A stretch of DNA of 64,000 bases from Bryobacterales bacterium (GCA_020852755.1 JADZAF010000020.1:1-64000); one strand, 5' to 3'. Shown: positions 1 through 9,542, numbered from the stretch's first letter. Notes: a model not told the origin generated them from the letters alone. Made by a program: numbers and translations.

Positions 1-2187
1 CCCGAGAAACTGCCGCAGACCTTCGAGACCCTGGAGGCCATCGAAGCGAAGGCCGCCTGGAATTCGCTGAAGCCGCTGTCGAAGCAGGCGCAGACGCTTG
101 CGCTGTCGAACCTGCGCCAGGTGCTGCTTTCGGGCGCCGATTCCAACCTCAAGGCGGGCGACCTGTTGCTGGTTGTGCTCGGCTCAGGCAAAGCCACATT
201 CACCGTCCGGCGTGTCGAAATCGACAGCGCTGGCAACCAGACGCGCGTGATCCTCAGCGAGCAGGCTCCGCAGATTCCCGCTTTTTCCCGCACCGACCGG
301 CCGGCCGGCGTTCAAACCACCGAGAGCCTGCCCTTCACGCAGGCCAACATCGAGACGTACGTCGTGAACCGCCGCTGGCGCGAGACAGACCTCCAGAGCT
401 TCCTCACCTATCAGGGCTGGAGCGCGGACGAGCTGCTGGAGCATGTCAATCGGACCGCAAGCCCGGCCCCCCTCTCGAACGATGCCGGCCTGTTCCGATT
501 CAAGTCGCGCCTGGGCTTCTTCGGCAATAACGCGCCGCCCTACAAGAACGTCCCCAAGCCCGCGGAGGATGGCGCCACCCTGGTGTTCCGGAAAATGCAG
601 CTGGCGCCGGAGAAGGCTCCCCTGTTCTCCGACCCGGACGACTGGGACGCCGGTGGCGGGCGCGACATCTGGGAGGACTCCGGGGGACACACCTACACCG
701 GTTTCGATGTCTACCTGGAGCGGCCCGTCCCGGGGGTGCTGCCGGATTCCTGGGTGGTTTTCGAGATGGCCGGCCTGGCGAGCGCGGTTTACCGGGTGGA
801 AACGGTCACCGAGACTTCACTGGCCGACTACGCTTTGAGTGGCCGGGCGACCGGCTTGAACCTCAAGAACCCCGCCAGGAACGTCCATTTCAAGACCCGC
901 CGAACCACCGCCCACGTGGAAAGCGAGCCGCTGCGGCTGGCCGATCTGCCGGTCACGGCGCCGGTTCCTAAGGGCGACAAAGCGCTGCTGCTCGATCGCA
1001 TGGTGCTGGGTCTTTCGGCCGGGCGGAAGCTGGCTTTGAGCGGCGAATCGTACGACGCCCCCGGAGTCGCGGCCGCTGAAATCGTCGAACTCGAAGACAT
1101 CGTCCACCAGGACGGGCTGACCGAATTGCAGTTCCGCGATCCGCTGAAGAACAGCTACGTGCGGGCAACTGCGACCTTGAACGCCAACCTGGCTCCGGCC
1201 AGCCACGGCGAGAGTGTCCGGGAGACCCTGGGCAGCGGCGACGCTTCCCAGGCCAACCAGCGTTTCCTGCTGAAGAAGAACCCGCTCACGTATATCTCCG
1301 CCTCCTCGGCTTCGGGCGGCGAAAGCACGCTGGAGGTGCGCGTCGGCGACGTGCTGTGGCAGGATGCCGCCTCGCTTTACGGCCTGGGTCCCGCCGACCA
1401 CAACTACATCGTCCGCATCGACGACGACGCCGCGGCCAGTATCGTTTTCGGCGACGGGGAGAAGGGCGCCCGCCTGCCCTCCGGCCAGGAGAACGTCAAC
1501 GCCAGGTACCGCAGCGGGATCGGGCCGGACGGCGAGGTCGGCGCCGGTTCGCTGACCCTGCTCCAGTCGCTGCCGCTCGGCGTGCGCAGCGTGTCCAATC
1601 CCCTGGAAGCCTCGGGAGCGGCAGCGCCGGAGAAGCTGGATGCGGCCCGCATCAACGCTCCCCGGGTGATCCGCACGCTGGATCGCATCGTGTCCCTCAA
1701 GGACTTCGAGGACTTCGCCCGCGGCTTCGCGGGCATTGGGAAGGCGCGGGCCTCCACTGGGTGGAGCGGCGAAAAGCGGGTGGTGAAACTGGTGGTGGCC
1801 ACCGGCAGCGGCAAGAAGCTCAACGATAAGCTGTACGACAACCTCTGCAAGGCCATCGGGGCCGCGCGCGATCCCGTCCAGCCGGTTGAGGTCACTGACT
1901 ACCAGCCGGTGCCGTTCGGCATCGAAGCCGGCGTTTTCATCGATCCGGCCCATGACGGCGCCAAGGTTCTCGCTGCTGTCAGGACGGCCCTGACGGCGGC
2001 TTTCGGGTATGACCGGCGCGACATTGGTGAGATGGTCACGGCCGCTGCAATCCTGGCCGTGATCCAGCCGGTAGAGGGCGTTGTGGCCGTCGATCTGAAC
2101 CAGCCCGGCGCATTCCTCCAGGCCGGCGATAAGGACGTCCTGTTCCTCGACCCGCGCAACATCAAACTCACGGAGAAGAAGGCATGA
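1..2187 (+). CDS. Putative baseplate assembly protein (gpJ-like), 5' end cut by window
   Basis: The reading frame is open from base 1, so the true start lies upstream; 728 residues are visible. The C-terminal half has the features of the baseplate J-like proteins of phage tails and contractile injection systems: FGDGEKGARLPSG near residue 483, a following YRSGIGPDGEVGAG stretch, and a conserved segment around IRTLDRIVSLKDFEDFAR. The length and layout fit the TIGR02243-type 'putative baseplate assembly protein' rather than the shorter phage P2 gpJ. Such proteins form the wedge of the baseplate. The stop overlaps the next start as ATGA, so it is translationally coupled to the tail protein downstream. 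Seen: motifs and coupling. Inferred: it belongs to a tail-like particle and not to an intact prophage, because no phage head, integrase or lysis gene is in view; the upstream part of the locus is outside the window. Confidence 0.85.
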   Translation, partial: PEKLPQTFETLEAIEAKAAWNSLKPLSKQAQTLALSNLRQVLLSGADSNLKAGDLLLVVLGSGKATFTVRRVEIDSAGNQTRVILSEQAPQIPAFSRTDRPAGVQTTESLPFTQANIETYVVNRRWRETDLQSFLTYQGWSADELLEHVNRTASPAPLSNDAGLFRFKSRLGFFGNNAPPYKNVPKPAEDGATLVFRKMQLAPEKAPLFSDPDDWDAGGGRDIWEDSGGHTYTGFDVYLERPVPGVLPDSWVVFEMAGLASAVYRVETVTETSLADYALSGRATGLNLKNPARNVHFKTRRTTAHVESEPLRLADLPVTAPVPKGDKALLLDRMVLGLSAGRKLALSGESYDAPGVAAAEIVELEDIVHQDGLTELQFRDPLKNSYVRATATLNANLAPASHGESVRETLGSGDASQANQRFLLKKNPLTYISASSASGGESTLEVRVGDVLWQDAASLYGLGPADHNYIVRIDDDAAASIVFGDGEKGARLPSGQENVNARYRSGIGPDGEVGAGSLTLLQSLPLGVRSVSNPLEASGAAAPEKLDAARINAPRVIRTLDRIVSLKDFEDFARGFAGIGKARASTGWSGEKRVVKLVVATGSGKKLNDKLYDNLCKAIGAARDPVQPVEVTDYQPVPFGIEAGVFIDPAHDGAKVLAAVRTALTAAFGYDRRDIGEMVTAAAILAVIQPVEGVVAVDLNQPGAFLQAGDKDVLFLDPRNIKLTEKKA

Positions 2188-4046
2188 GCGACCGCTTGTA
2201 CAACCTGCTTCCGGTCGTCTACCGCCTGCGGGACGCCGAACGGGGGGAACCGCTGCGCGCCCTGCTGGCGGTGCTCGAAAAGGAGTACCGGCGGCTGGAA
2301 GCCGATATCGACGGTCTGTATGAGAACTGGTTCATCGAGACCTGCGAGGAGTGGCTGGTTCCCTACATCGGCGACCTGCTGGGCGTCAGGGGTCTGCACC
2401 CGGTCAGCCCCCGCACGTTCAGCCAGCGCGCCTTCGTCGCCAACACCTTGGCCTATCGCAGGCGCAAGGGCACCGCAGCCATGCTGGAGCAACTGGCCCG
2501 CGACGTCACCGGCTGGCCGGCGCGGGCGGTTGAGTTCTTCGAGTTGCTGGCCGCCACGCAACACCTGAATCACGTGCGGATCGAGAACACCCGCACGCCG
2601 GACCTGCGCAGGCTGCACTTCTCCGCTCCCGTGGACAGCCCGTTCGACCGATCGGCCCATACCGCGGAGGTCCGCCGTATCGCCGTCGGCCGCGGCAGAT
2701 ATAACATCCCGAACGTGGGGCTGTTCCTGTGGCGGTTGGAGAGCTACCCGTTGAAGCGGGTGACGGCCCGGGCGATCGGGGATCCGGCCGACGGACGCTA
2801 CACCTTCAACCCTCTGGGACTGGATGCGCCTCTGTTCAACCGCCCTCAGGTCGAAACCGAGATCACCCACCTCGCCGAGGAGATCAATGTTCCGGGGCGC
2901 CTGCGGCGCTGCTCATCCAGCGATCCCGGCCGCGTGCTCCAGGTCTGCCTGGACGGCGATTGGCAGCCCGCTTCCGAAATCGCCCTGTGCAACCTGGATC
3001 AGTGGCGCCGTCCTCAACATCGGAAGGCGGCGGTGGACGTGGAACTGGGGCGCCTGGCGCTGCGCGCCGGACTGCATCCGGCCGAGGTGCTGGTGAACTA
3101 CAGCTATGGCTTCAGCGGCGACCTCGGCGGTGGTCCCTATCCCCGTGCGGAAGCGGCCGATCCGGAGGCGGTTTTCCTGGTCACCGTCCGGCCGCAGGGC
3201 GCCATCCCGACACTGACCGCCGCCATCGCGCTGTGGAACCTGCAGGCCGCGGGCACCTCCGGCGTCATTACCGTGCAGGGCAGCCAGACCTTCCACGAGA
3301 GCCTGTCGATCAAGATGCCGCCCGGCAGCCGGCTCGTCATCGTGGCCGCTTCCGGCGAGCGGCCGCACCTGCGCGGAGGCATTTCGGTCGAAGCGCCGGA
3401 GGGCGGAACGCTGGTCGTGAACGGGCTGCTGATTGAAGGCGGTTTCACGGTGCTGGCCGGCTCGCTGACCGGCCTGCGTCTGGCGCACTCGACCCTGGTT
3501 CCGGACGGCGGCGGCCTGGCCGTCGAGGCGCCGAACTCCGAGCTGGTTGTCGAACTGGAGCGCGTCATCTGCGGCTCCATCACCCTGGCCGCCGGTGTGA
3601 ATGAACTGCGGCTGCGCGACAGCATCACCGGAGCGGTCAAGGCGCCCGGCTCCGCCTGCGATATTCAGACCAGCACGCTGCTCGGCGCCTGCGAGGCCCG
3701 CACGCTCGAGGCGGGCAACAGCATCTGCACCGGAACCGTGTCCAGCCTGCGCCGCCAGACCGGATGCGTCCGGTTCTGCTATCTGCCGGAAAGCTCCCGC
3801 ACACCGCGGCAGTTCAAGTGCGTGAATGCACCGGCCCCGGCGTTCGCTTCCCTGGAACACGGACAGCCGGAGTACGCCCAGTTGAGCCCGGCCTGCCCGG
3901 CTTCCATCCGCACCGGCGCGGAAGACGGCGCGGAGATGGGCGCCTTTAATTTCCTGAAGCAACCGCAGCGCGAAGCGAACCTTCGCGCCAGTCTGGAGGA
4001 ATACCTGCGGGTAGGCCTCGAGGCGGGCATCTTTTTCGTCAGTTGA
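2184..4046 (+). CDS. Phage tail protein I-like baseplate protein
   Basis: 620 aa. The N-terminal ~200 residues resemble tail protein I (TIGR02242-type): LYNLLPVVYRLRDAE at the start, then a WLVPYIGDLLGV motif and a RRRKGTAAMLEQLARDVTGW segment typical of this family. From about residue 320 to 560 the sequence turns into short hydrophobic strands with repeated G/V/L patterns, suggesting a beta-helix-like region that could form a fibre or receptor-facing part. It starts by ATGA overlap with the baseplate gene and is followed by the DUF6519-type gene, whose Shine-Dalgarno GAGGAG overlaps this stop codon. The N-terminal assignment rests on family resemblance; the C-terminal fold is a guess from pattern. 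It is much longer than phage gpI, so the C-terminal extension is the distinctive part. Confidence 0.8.
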   Translation: MSDRLYNLLPVVYRLRDAERGEPLRALLAVLEKEYRRLEADIDGLYENWFIETCEEWLVPYIGDLLGVRGLHPVSPRTFSQRAFVANTLAYRRRKGTAAMLEQLARDVTGWPARAVEFFELLAATQHLNHVRIENTRTPDLRRLHFSAPVDSPFDRSAHTAEVRRIAVGRGRYNIPNVGLFLWRLESYPLKRVTARAIGDPADGRYTFNPLGLDAPLFNRPQVETEITHLAEEINVPGRLRRCSSSDPGRVLQVCLDGDWQPASEIALCNLDQWRRPQHRKAAVDVELGRLALRAGLHPAEVLVNYSYGFSGDLGGGPYPRAEAADPEAVFLVTVRPQGAIPTLTAAIALWNLQAAGTSGVITVQGSQTFHESLSIKMPPGSRLVIVAASGERPHLRGGISVEAPEGGTLVVNGLLIEGGFTVLAGSLTGLRLAHSTLVPDGGGLAVEAPNSELVVELERVICGSITLAAGVNELRLRDSITGAVKAPGSACDIQTSTLLGACEARTLEAGNSICTGTVSSLRRQTGCVRFCYLPESSRTPRQFKCVNAPAPAFASLEHGQPEYAQLSPACPASIRTGAEDGAEMGAFNFLKQPQREANLRASLEEYLRVGLEAGIFFVS

Positions 4047-4055
4047 GGAGATCAC

Positions 4056-7000
4056 ATGCAGGGCGATTTCACCCGTCACACCTTCAAATCCGGGAAGCGC
4101 TACTCCAGCGTCCGCATGCAGCAGGGCCGCGTGCAACTGGACGCCGACTGGAACGAGCAAATCGATATCCAGGACCATCGCGAGCGCACCGCGGCGATGG
4201 ACGTGATCGGCGCCAGCGGCGCGCCCATGACCGGAGGCGGCTTCCTCGTCGGGGTCAGCGGCGACAAGAAATCCTACACCGTCTCGCCGGGCCGCATCTA
4301 CGTCGACGGGATTCTGTGCGAGTCGGATGCTCCCGCCGGCGTCCCCGTTCCCTTCCTGACCGCGGACCGCACCGATCTGGTCTACCTCGAGGTCTGGGAG
4401 CGCCATATCTCCGCGGTGGAAGATCCCGAGATCCGGGAAACCGCGCTGGGCGGCCCGGACACCGCCACCCGCACACAGGTCGTGGCCCGGGTCAGGGTGA
4501 AGGAGGACGTAGGCGACATCGCCTGCAAGGGCCCCATCCCCGGTTTTCCGCCGCCGGCGAGCGGGGGCCTGCTGACGGTGGAGTTCGAGCCCGAGCCGCC
4601 CTCGGGCGGCCCCTGCAAGCCTACACCCGAAGGAGGCTACCGCGGGCTTGAGAACCAGTTCTACCGGATCGAGATCCACACCGGCGGCGCGCTCGGCTCG
4701 GCCACCTTCAAGTGGTCGCGCGATAATGCCTCGCTGGTCACCGGCATCGGGGAGTTCGTCTCCTCGAACCAGGTGCAGGTCCGGAGCCTGGGCCGCGACC
4801 CGGTGATGTCCTTCCGCAAAGACGACTGGGTCGAGGTCCTGGACGACGCCACGGAACTGGCGCTCCAGCCCGGTACGCTCGCTCAGATCACGGACGTCAA
4901 CACCGCCACACTGATCGTCACGCTCAGCAAGCCGGTTTCGGGGTTCGACATCAACGGCCGCCCCAGGATGCGCCGCTGGGACCAGCCTTCGGACGCCATT
5001 CCCGCGACGGCCGGGCCCATCGCGATCGAACAGGGCATCCAGGTGCGCTTTTCGGGCTCGAATTTCCAGCCCGGGGATTACTGGAACTTCGCGGCTCGCG
5101 CCACAACCGGCGAGATTGAAACTCTCACTAACGCCCAGCCGCGCGGCATCCTCCGGCACTGCGCCCCTCTGGCTCTGGTCGCCTGGGCGAAGGCCGGCGA
5201 TAACACCTTCACCGCCAAGCCCACGGATTGCCGCGCGGAGTTCCCTCCCCTGACCGGCATTTGCGCCGAGGACGTCTGCTTCGAGAACACCACCTGCGGC
5301 TTCCCGGGAGCCATGACGGTGCAGGACGCCCTGGACCAGCTGTGCCGCGCGCGCGACCTCCGCTTTCACAACAAGCACCTGCACGGCTGGGGGATCGTCT
5401 GCGGCCTCAAAGTGGTGTGCGGCTCGGATCGCGAAAAGGTCGGGGTGCGGTCCGGCTACGCCATCGACTGCGAGGGCCACGACATCGAGATCGCGGAGCC
5501 CGACACCGTCGAACTGCTGGAACGCATCCGCAAGCACGACAAGGAAAACCCCAACGCTCCCCTGCTGGTGAACGGCACGGGCGATGTCTGTCTCACACTG
5601 TCCCTGGATGACAAGCGAAAACCGGCCTACGGCATCGTGAAACACGATCCCAAAAAGGACGCCTGGCGCGAACTGCTGGCCGGAACGCTCCTGATGGACT
5701 TCTACGAGAATTGCATCGGAAACATCGCCGATTTCCTTCGCGAGGAACTGAAGCCTTCACCCGGAGAAGCCGACGCGCCCGCGGGTCCGGTGCAGCAGCG
5801 GGTGGCGGCGCTCATGAACCTGGCGGCGCAGCTTGCCAACCCCAAGGCGGGCCAGCGGATCTTCGTTTCGCCCCGCGAACATAAGATCCTGCTCGATTTC
5901 TACAACGGCTTGCAGAAGGTGCTGGCGAGCGAGACCTTCTGCGCGCAGTTCGACGATGCCCGTCCCTTTCCCCAGTATCCTTTCGGAGACCTGGGCCTGG
6001 ACACCATGTTCGGGCGCGGCCGCCACGTTCGCCTGCGCATGCGTCCCGATGGCCGCGAACTCTACAGCGTGGGCCCGGGCATCAATCCATTGAAGCCCAA
6101 GACTACCGTCAACCGCTACGACCTGGAAAAGAACCGGCTGATCGCCCAGATCGATCCCCTGTCCGGCGTTCAGAACGACGGCTCCCAGGCCGACAGCGGC
6201 GCCGGAGCCGTGCAGGACGTGGCTTTTTCCGCGGACAGCAACCTGATCTACGTCATCGCCACCACCCGCAATGAAGAGAACAGCTTCTTCCGGGTGGGCC
6301 AGATCACCCCGACGGGGATCAACTGGCGGCCGGTGGTGACCATCTGCGGAGTCCGCCTCCTCACCCTGGCGGTGACCGCCGCGGACAGGAACAACGTGTA
6401 CGCCGTGGGCCGGAAGAAGTCCGGGGGCGGCGGCTTGTATCAGATCAACCCCGACGCGGTGGATCCCAACATGAAGCCGCTGAAGGAATTCATCCCGGCC
6501 GGGCATCTCAAGATCGCGCCCGACGGCCGGGCTTTCGCGACCGCCGCGGCCGCCAGCGGGGATCCCAACACGTATTTCTCGATCAAGCGGTTCCGCCTGC
6601 CGGCCGGGGTCGAGGATCCGGAGATCAAGCTGGAAGCGGGCGGCCGCGACGATCTGGCGATCGAGCCGGAGCGAGGCCTGATCTTCACGGTGATCGACGC
6701 CAAGGCCAAGCAGATCGCGGTGTACGGGATGGAAGACGCGCGGCTGAGGGCTTCGGTCCCGGCCCCCCAGTCCACCCTCCGGCTGGAACCCTACACACCA
6801 ACCGGGATGCTGATGGTGTCCATCGAAGACGCCTACGCCCTGACCCTGGTGGACATGTCCAAGCCCCAGCCGGCTCAAGGTTACCTCCTGCCCCTGCAGG
6901 TGTCGCCCATTGCCCTCGCCGCTCACGCCGCGCGGCGCCGGGCCTTCGCGCTCAACCAGGCGAGCGACACCGTATCCACCATCCAGGGCGACCTGCTCAA

Positions 7001-8252
7001 ACCTGAATTCCGCTTCGATTTCAAGACTCTGGCGGAATACCGCAAAGGGGTCCTGGAAGCTTACATGGACCTGTTCGGCCACTTCGCGCAGTATCTGAAA
7101 GACTGCTTCTGCGACCGTTTCCTGGTTGAGTGTCCGGAATGCGAAGAAGCGGACCGCCTGTACCTGGCCTGCATCAGCGTGCGCGACAATAAGGTGAAGA
7201 AAGTCTGCAATTTTTCGCGCCGCAAGTATGTGAAGAGCTTCCCCACCGTAAGTTACTGGCTCTCGGTGGTGCCGGTGATGCCCGTGCTGAAGGCCTTGTT
7301 TGAGCGCCTCTGCTGCCTGGTCCTCCCCGATCTGTTCGGGCGCTACAAGGCTCCCGAGTATCAGGAGGAAACCACTCCACCGATGGCCAACCTCAAGTTC
7401 AGCACCGTGCGCGAAAGCGCCGTCAAGGCGCAGGCCGCCGACGTGCCGTCCCGTACGCGGAAGGTCGTGAAGCAGGCCGCGGTGGCGGGAAATCTGGTGA
7501 TGGACGCGGTGCGCTCGCGCGCGGCGGAGACGTTCACGCCCAGCGCCGCGGCCGCGGCCGGCGCCGCCGTCGTCGGCCAGCCCATCGACAAGGCGGAGGC
7601 CAACCTCAAGGCCGGCGGCGTGCAGGTCAAGAGGGCCGCTTATGACCCGGCCACCGCGAAGGACCTGCCTTCCGGGGTGGCCGGCATCTTCCGCGCACCC
7701 GCGCCGGGCTCGGAAGTCACCCTCTACGAGGAGAACGGCGTGGTGCGCTACTACGCCGTGGCGCCCAAAGCGGTCTCCGGCGAAGTCCGGGCCGAGGTCG
7801 CCCAACTGGCCGAATCAGTACGCGCGCAGGAAGAGCAACTGCAAAGCCGGGTGGCCGCCCTGAGTGAAGCCGTGGGCTCCCGTGAGGTGGAAATCGCCAG
7901 GCTGAACACCGACCTGCAAGCCGCGCAGACCCGGATTGCGACGGTTCCGGCGCTGCAAGACCAGGTGGCCACGCTGGCCGAAGCGGTGCGCGCGCGCGAG
8001 GCGGAGATCGCCAGGCTGAACACCGACCTGCAGGCTGCCCAGACGCGGCTGGCCATGATCCCGGCCCTGCAAGGGCAGGTGGCCAGCCTGAACGATCAGC
8101 TCAAGGCCCGGGAGACGGACCTCCAGGCCGTCAAAACCGATCTGGGCAGCCTCCGGCAGAGCCACGACGAGGCGCTCGCCAGCCGGGACCGGGAGATCAG
8201 CGGCGTCAAGGAGCAACTCCAGAACGTGGTCCGCCGGCTGCCCCCGCGCTAG
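4056..8252 (+). CDS. Giant DUF6519-type tail-module protein with propeller, PASTA-like and coiled-coil parts
   Basis: 1398 aa. The N-terminus (MQGDFTRHTFKSGKRYSSV, then QQGRVQLDADWNEQ) is typical of the DUF6519 family found beside contractile-injection genes. After about residue 400 comes a segment with FHNKHLHGWGIVCGLKVVCG and GYAIDCEGHDIEI. Residues ~670-970 hold repeated short motifs such as VAFSADSNLIYVI and LKIAPDGRAFATA that suggest a beta-propeller. A cysteine cluster (CFC, CPEC, further C) lies near 1020-1055. A PASTA-like unit (VVGQPIDKAEANLKAGGVQV) lies near 1170-1235. The last ~150 residues are a coiled coil with a 38-aa repeat. The start is ATG 4056 with GAGGAG six bases before it. 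It is likely a structural or adhesive part of the particle; a toxin role is not supported by anything visible. No signal peptide. Confidence 0.75.
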   Translation: MQGDFTRHTFKSGKRYSSVRMQQGRVQLDADWNEQIDIQDHRERTAAMDVIGASGAPMTGGGFLVGVSGDKKSYTVSPGRIYVDGILCESDAPAGVPVPFLTADRTDLVYLEVWERHISAVEDPEIRETALGGPDTATRTQVVARVRVKEDVGDIACKGPIPGFPPPASGGLLTVEFEPEPPSGGPCKPTPEGGYRGLENQFYRIEIHTGGALGSATFKWSRDNASLVTGIGEFVSSNQVQVRSLGRDPVMSFRKDDWVEVLDDATELALQPGTLAQITDVNTATLIVTLSKPVSGFDINGRPRMRRWDQPSDAIPATAGPIAIEQGIQVRFSGSNFQPGDYWNFAARATTGEIETLTNAQPRGILRHCAPLALVAWAKAGDNTFTAKPTDCRAEFPPLTGICAEDVCFENTTCGFPGAMTVQDALDQLCRARDLRFHNKHLHGWGIVCGLKVVCGSDREKVGVRSGYAIDCEGHDIEIAEPDTVELLERIRKHDKENPNAPLLVNGTGDVCLTLSLDDKRKPAYGIVKHDPKKDAWRELLAGTLLMDFYENCIGNIADFLREELKPSPGEADAPAGPVQQRVAALMNLAAQLANPKAGQRIFVSPREHKILLDFYNGLQKVLASETFCAQFDDARPFPQYPFGDLGLDTMFGRGRHVRLRMRPDGRELYSVGPGINPLKPKTTVNRYDLEKNRLIAQIDPLSGVQNDGSQADSGAGAVQDVAFSADSNLIYVIATTRNEENSFFRVGQITPTGINWRPVVTICGVRLLTLAVTAADRNNVYAVGRKKSGGGGLYQINPDAVDPNMKPLKEFIPAGHLKIAPDGRAFATAAAASGDPNTYFSIKRFRLPAGVEDPEIKLEAGGRDDLAIEPERGLIFTVIDAKAKQIAVYGMEDARLRASVPAPQSTLRLEPYTPTGMLMVSIEDAYALTLVDMSKPQPAQGYLLPLQVSPIALAAHAARRRAFALNQASDTVSTIQGDLLKPEFRFDFKTLAEYRKGVLEAYMDLFGHFAQYLKDCFCDRFLVECPECEEADRLYLACISVRDNKVKKVCNFSRRKYVKSFPTVSYWLSVVPVMPVLKALFERLCCLVLPDLFGRYKAPEYQEETTPPMANLKFSTVRESAVKAQAADVPSRTRKVVKQAAVAGNLVMDAVRSRAAETFTPSAAAAAGAAVVGQPIDKAEANLKAGGVQVKRAAYDPATAKDLPSGVAGIFRAPAPGSEVTLYEENGVVRYYAVAPKAVSGEVRAEVAQLAESVRAQEEQLQSRVAALSEAVGSREVEIARLNTDLQAAQTRIATVPALQDQVATLAEAVRAREAEIARLNTDLQAAQTRLAMIPALQGQVASLNDQLKARETDLQAVKTDLGSLRQSHDEALASRDREISGVKEQLQNVVRRLPPR
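7834..8140 (+). repeat. 114-bp internal tandem repeat coding for a coiled coil
   Basis: Within the DUF6519-type gene, the segment containing EIARLNTDLQAAQTR occurs twice exactly 114 bases (38 codons) apart (matching bases at 7894 and 8008), and the following PALQ..QVA segment repeats with it. A third, weaker copy begins with KARETDLQAVKTDLG. Protein identity between the two main copies is high while third codon positions differ, so the repeat is old or under protein-level selection. It fits a rod whose length changes by repeat number. Confidence 0.85.
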
Positions 8253-8292
8253 GCGCCGGCCCGGTTTCGGCGGCCCGTAAGTCCCGCTCCGC

Positions 8293-8298
8293 TATACT
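8293..8298 (+). promoter_or_regulatory. -10-like TATACT just before the aminopeptidase start
   Basis: TATACT ends 8 bases before ATG 8307, which would put the transcript start at or next to the A of ATG. No Shine-Dalgarno is present and no convincing -35 hexamer is seen. One of several such arrangements in the window. Confidence 0.45.
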
Positions 8299-8306
8299 TG
8301 TAGAGA

Positions 8307-9539
8307 ATGCGGGTCTTTTGGCTTACCCTGGCGCTCTGCGCGTCCCTGTTTGCGGGACCCGAGGCCTGCCGGGCGCGCCGGGCCGAGCTGCGGAAGGCGA
8401 TCGGCGGCGGCGTGCTGGTGCTCTTCGGCCGCACCGAGAAACAACAGGGTGTCCAGGGATTCGAACAGGAACCGAACTTCTACTACCTGACCGGATGGAG
8501 CGAGCCGGGCGCCGCCCTGATCCTGGACGGCGAAGCCGACATCCTGCTGATCCCGCGCCGCGACCCGGAACAGGAGAAGTGGACGGGCAGAAAGGCCGAC
8601 CCGGCGGACCCCGGCCTGCCCGGCGCCACCGGCTTCGGTTCCGTCCTGCCGGTGGAAACGCTGGAAACCCAGGTGCGTTCCCGGCTGGAGCGGTACCCGG
8701 CCCTGTACACGTTGGGAGGAGAAGACGAGCGCAAACTGGCCGCCCTGGCGCCCCTGCGCGAGTTGAGGAATGCCGCGCCCGCCATCGCCAGGCTCCGGAT
8801 GAAGAAGTCGCCCGGCGAACTGGACCTGATCCGCAAATCGATCGAGGTCACTGTCGAGGCCCACCGGGAAGCCTGGAAGCGGGCCGCACCCGGACTGTAC
8901 GAGTACCAGATCGCGGCCTCGATGGCATCCGTGTATCTGGACCGGGGCTGCGTTCCCGCGTACACTCCCATTGTGGGTTCGGCCGGAAACGCTGCCATCC
9001 TGCACTACTCGCGCAACTCCCGGCGCGTGGACCGGCAGGAACTGGTGGTGATCGACGTCGGCGCGGCCTGCTCCGGCTACGCCGCCGACATTACCCGGAC
9101 CATTCCGATTGCAGGCAGGTTCACGCCCCGGCAGCGCGAGATTTACGAGATTGTGCTGGGGGCCCAGAAGGCGGTGCTGGCGGCCATCAAGCCCGGAATG
9201 ACGCTGGGCAAGAACTCGCCGCCCGCCACCAGCCTCTACAAGATCGCCTACGACTACATCGACTCGCACGGCAAGGATCGCGCGGGGAACGGCCTGGGCA
9301 AGTACTTCACCCACGGCCTGGGGCACCACGTGGGACTGGAAGTGCACGACGCCTCCGATCCAAACGCGCCGCTCGAGGCCGGCATGGTCGTCACGGTGGA
9401 GCCGGGCGTCTACATCCCGGAAGAGAACCTGGGGGTGCGCATCGAGGACATGGTGCTGGTGACCGAAACCGGCAGCCAGCTGCTCACCGGTTCGCTGCCC
9501 AAAGAGGCGGGGGAGGTCGAGAGAGCGCTCGCCCGTTGA
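8307..9539 (+). CDS. Xaa-Pro aminopeptidase (M24 family), exported
   Basis: 410 aa. A hydrophobic N-terminal segment ending near residue 20 (VFWLTLALCASLFAGP) suggests export. The aminopeptidase-P N-terminal domain follows (NFYYLTGWSEPGAAL), then the pita-bread catalytic domain with the five expected metal ligands: Asp in VVIDVGAA, Asp in YAADITRT, His in HGLGHHVGLEVHD, Glu in TVEPGVY and Glu in VRIEDMVLVT. It should cleave the residue before proline in peptides. The gene is preceded by a TATACT 8 bases before ATG, so it may be leaderless. The CHASE2 kinase begins 3 bases after its stop, which suggests co-transcription, although a functional link between the peptidase and the sensor is only an inference. 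Confidence 0.9.
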   Translation: MRVFWLTLALCASLFAGPEACRARRAELRKAIGGGVLVLFGRTEKQQGVQGFEQEPNFYYLTGWSEPGAALILDGEADILLIPRRDPEQEKWTGRKADPADPGLPGATGFGSVLPVETLETQVRSRLERYPALYTLGGEDERKLAALAPLRELRNAAPAIARLRMKKSPGELDLIRKSIEVTVEAHREAWKRAAPGLYEYQIAASMASVYLDRGCVPAYTPIVGSAGNAAILHYSRNSRRVDRQELVVIDVGAACSGYAADITRTIPIAGRFTPRQREIYEIVLGAQKAVLAAIKPGMTLGKNSPPATSLYKIAYDYIDSHGKDRAGNGLGKYFTHGLGHHVGLEVHDASDPNAPLEAGMVVTVEPGVYIPEENLGVRIEDMVLVTETGSQLLTGSLPKEAGEVERALAR

Positions 9540-9542
9540 CTT

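Noticed and set aside
2913-5645. 910-codon open frame on the minus strand opposite the tail genes
   Set aside because: The plus strand carries recognisable tail and DUF6519-type domains with good Shine-Dalgarno and ATGA coupling; the minus frame has no family features and is a by-product of GC-rich codon use.
5757-7805. 682-codon minus-strand frame opposite the DUF6519-type gene
   Set aside because: Composition is His/Arg/Gly-rich without motifs, typical of an antisense shadow.
7834-8140. 114-bp repeats considered as a CRISPR or minisatellite
   Set aside because: The repeat is in frame, protein-conserved and has no unique spacers.
1-8252. Intact prophage
   Set aside because: No integrase, terminase, capsid, holin or lysin gene is seen, and the neighbouring genes are chromosomal in character; only the tail-like part is present.
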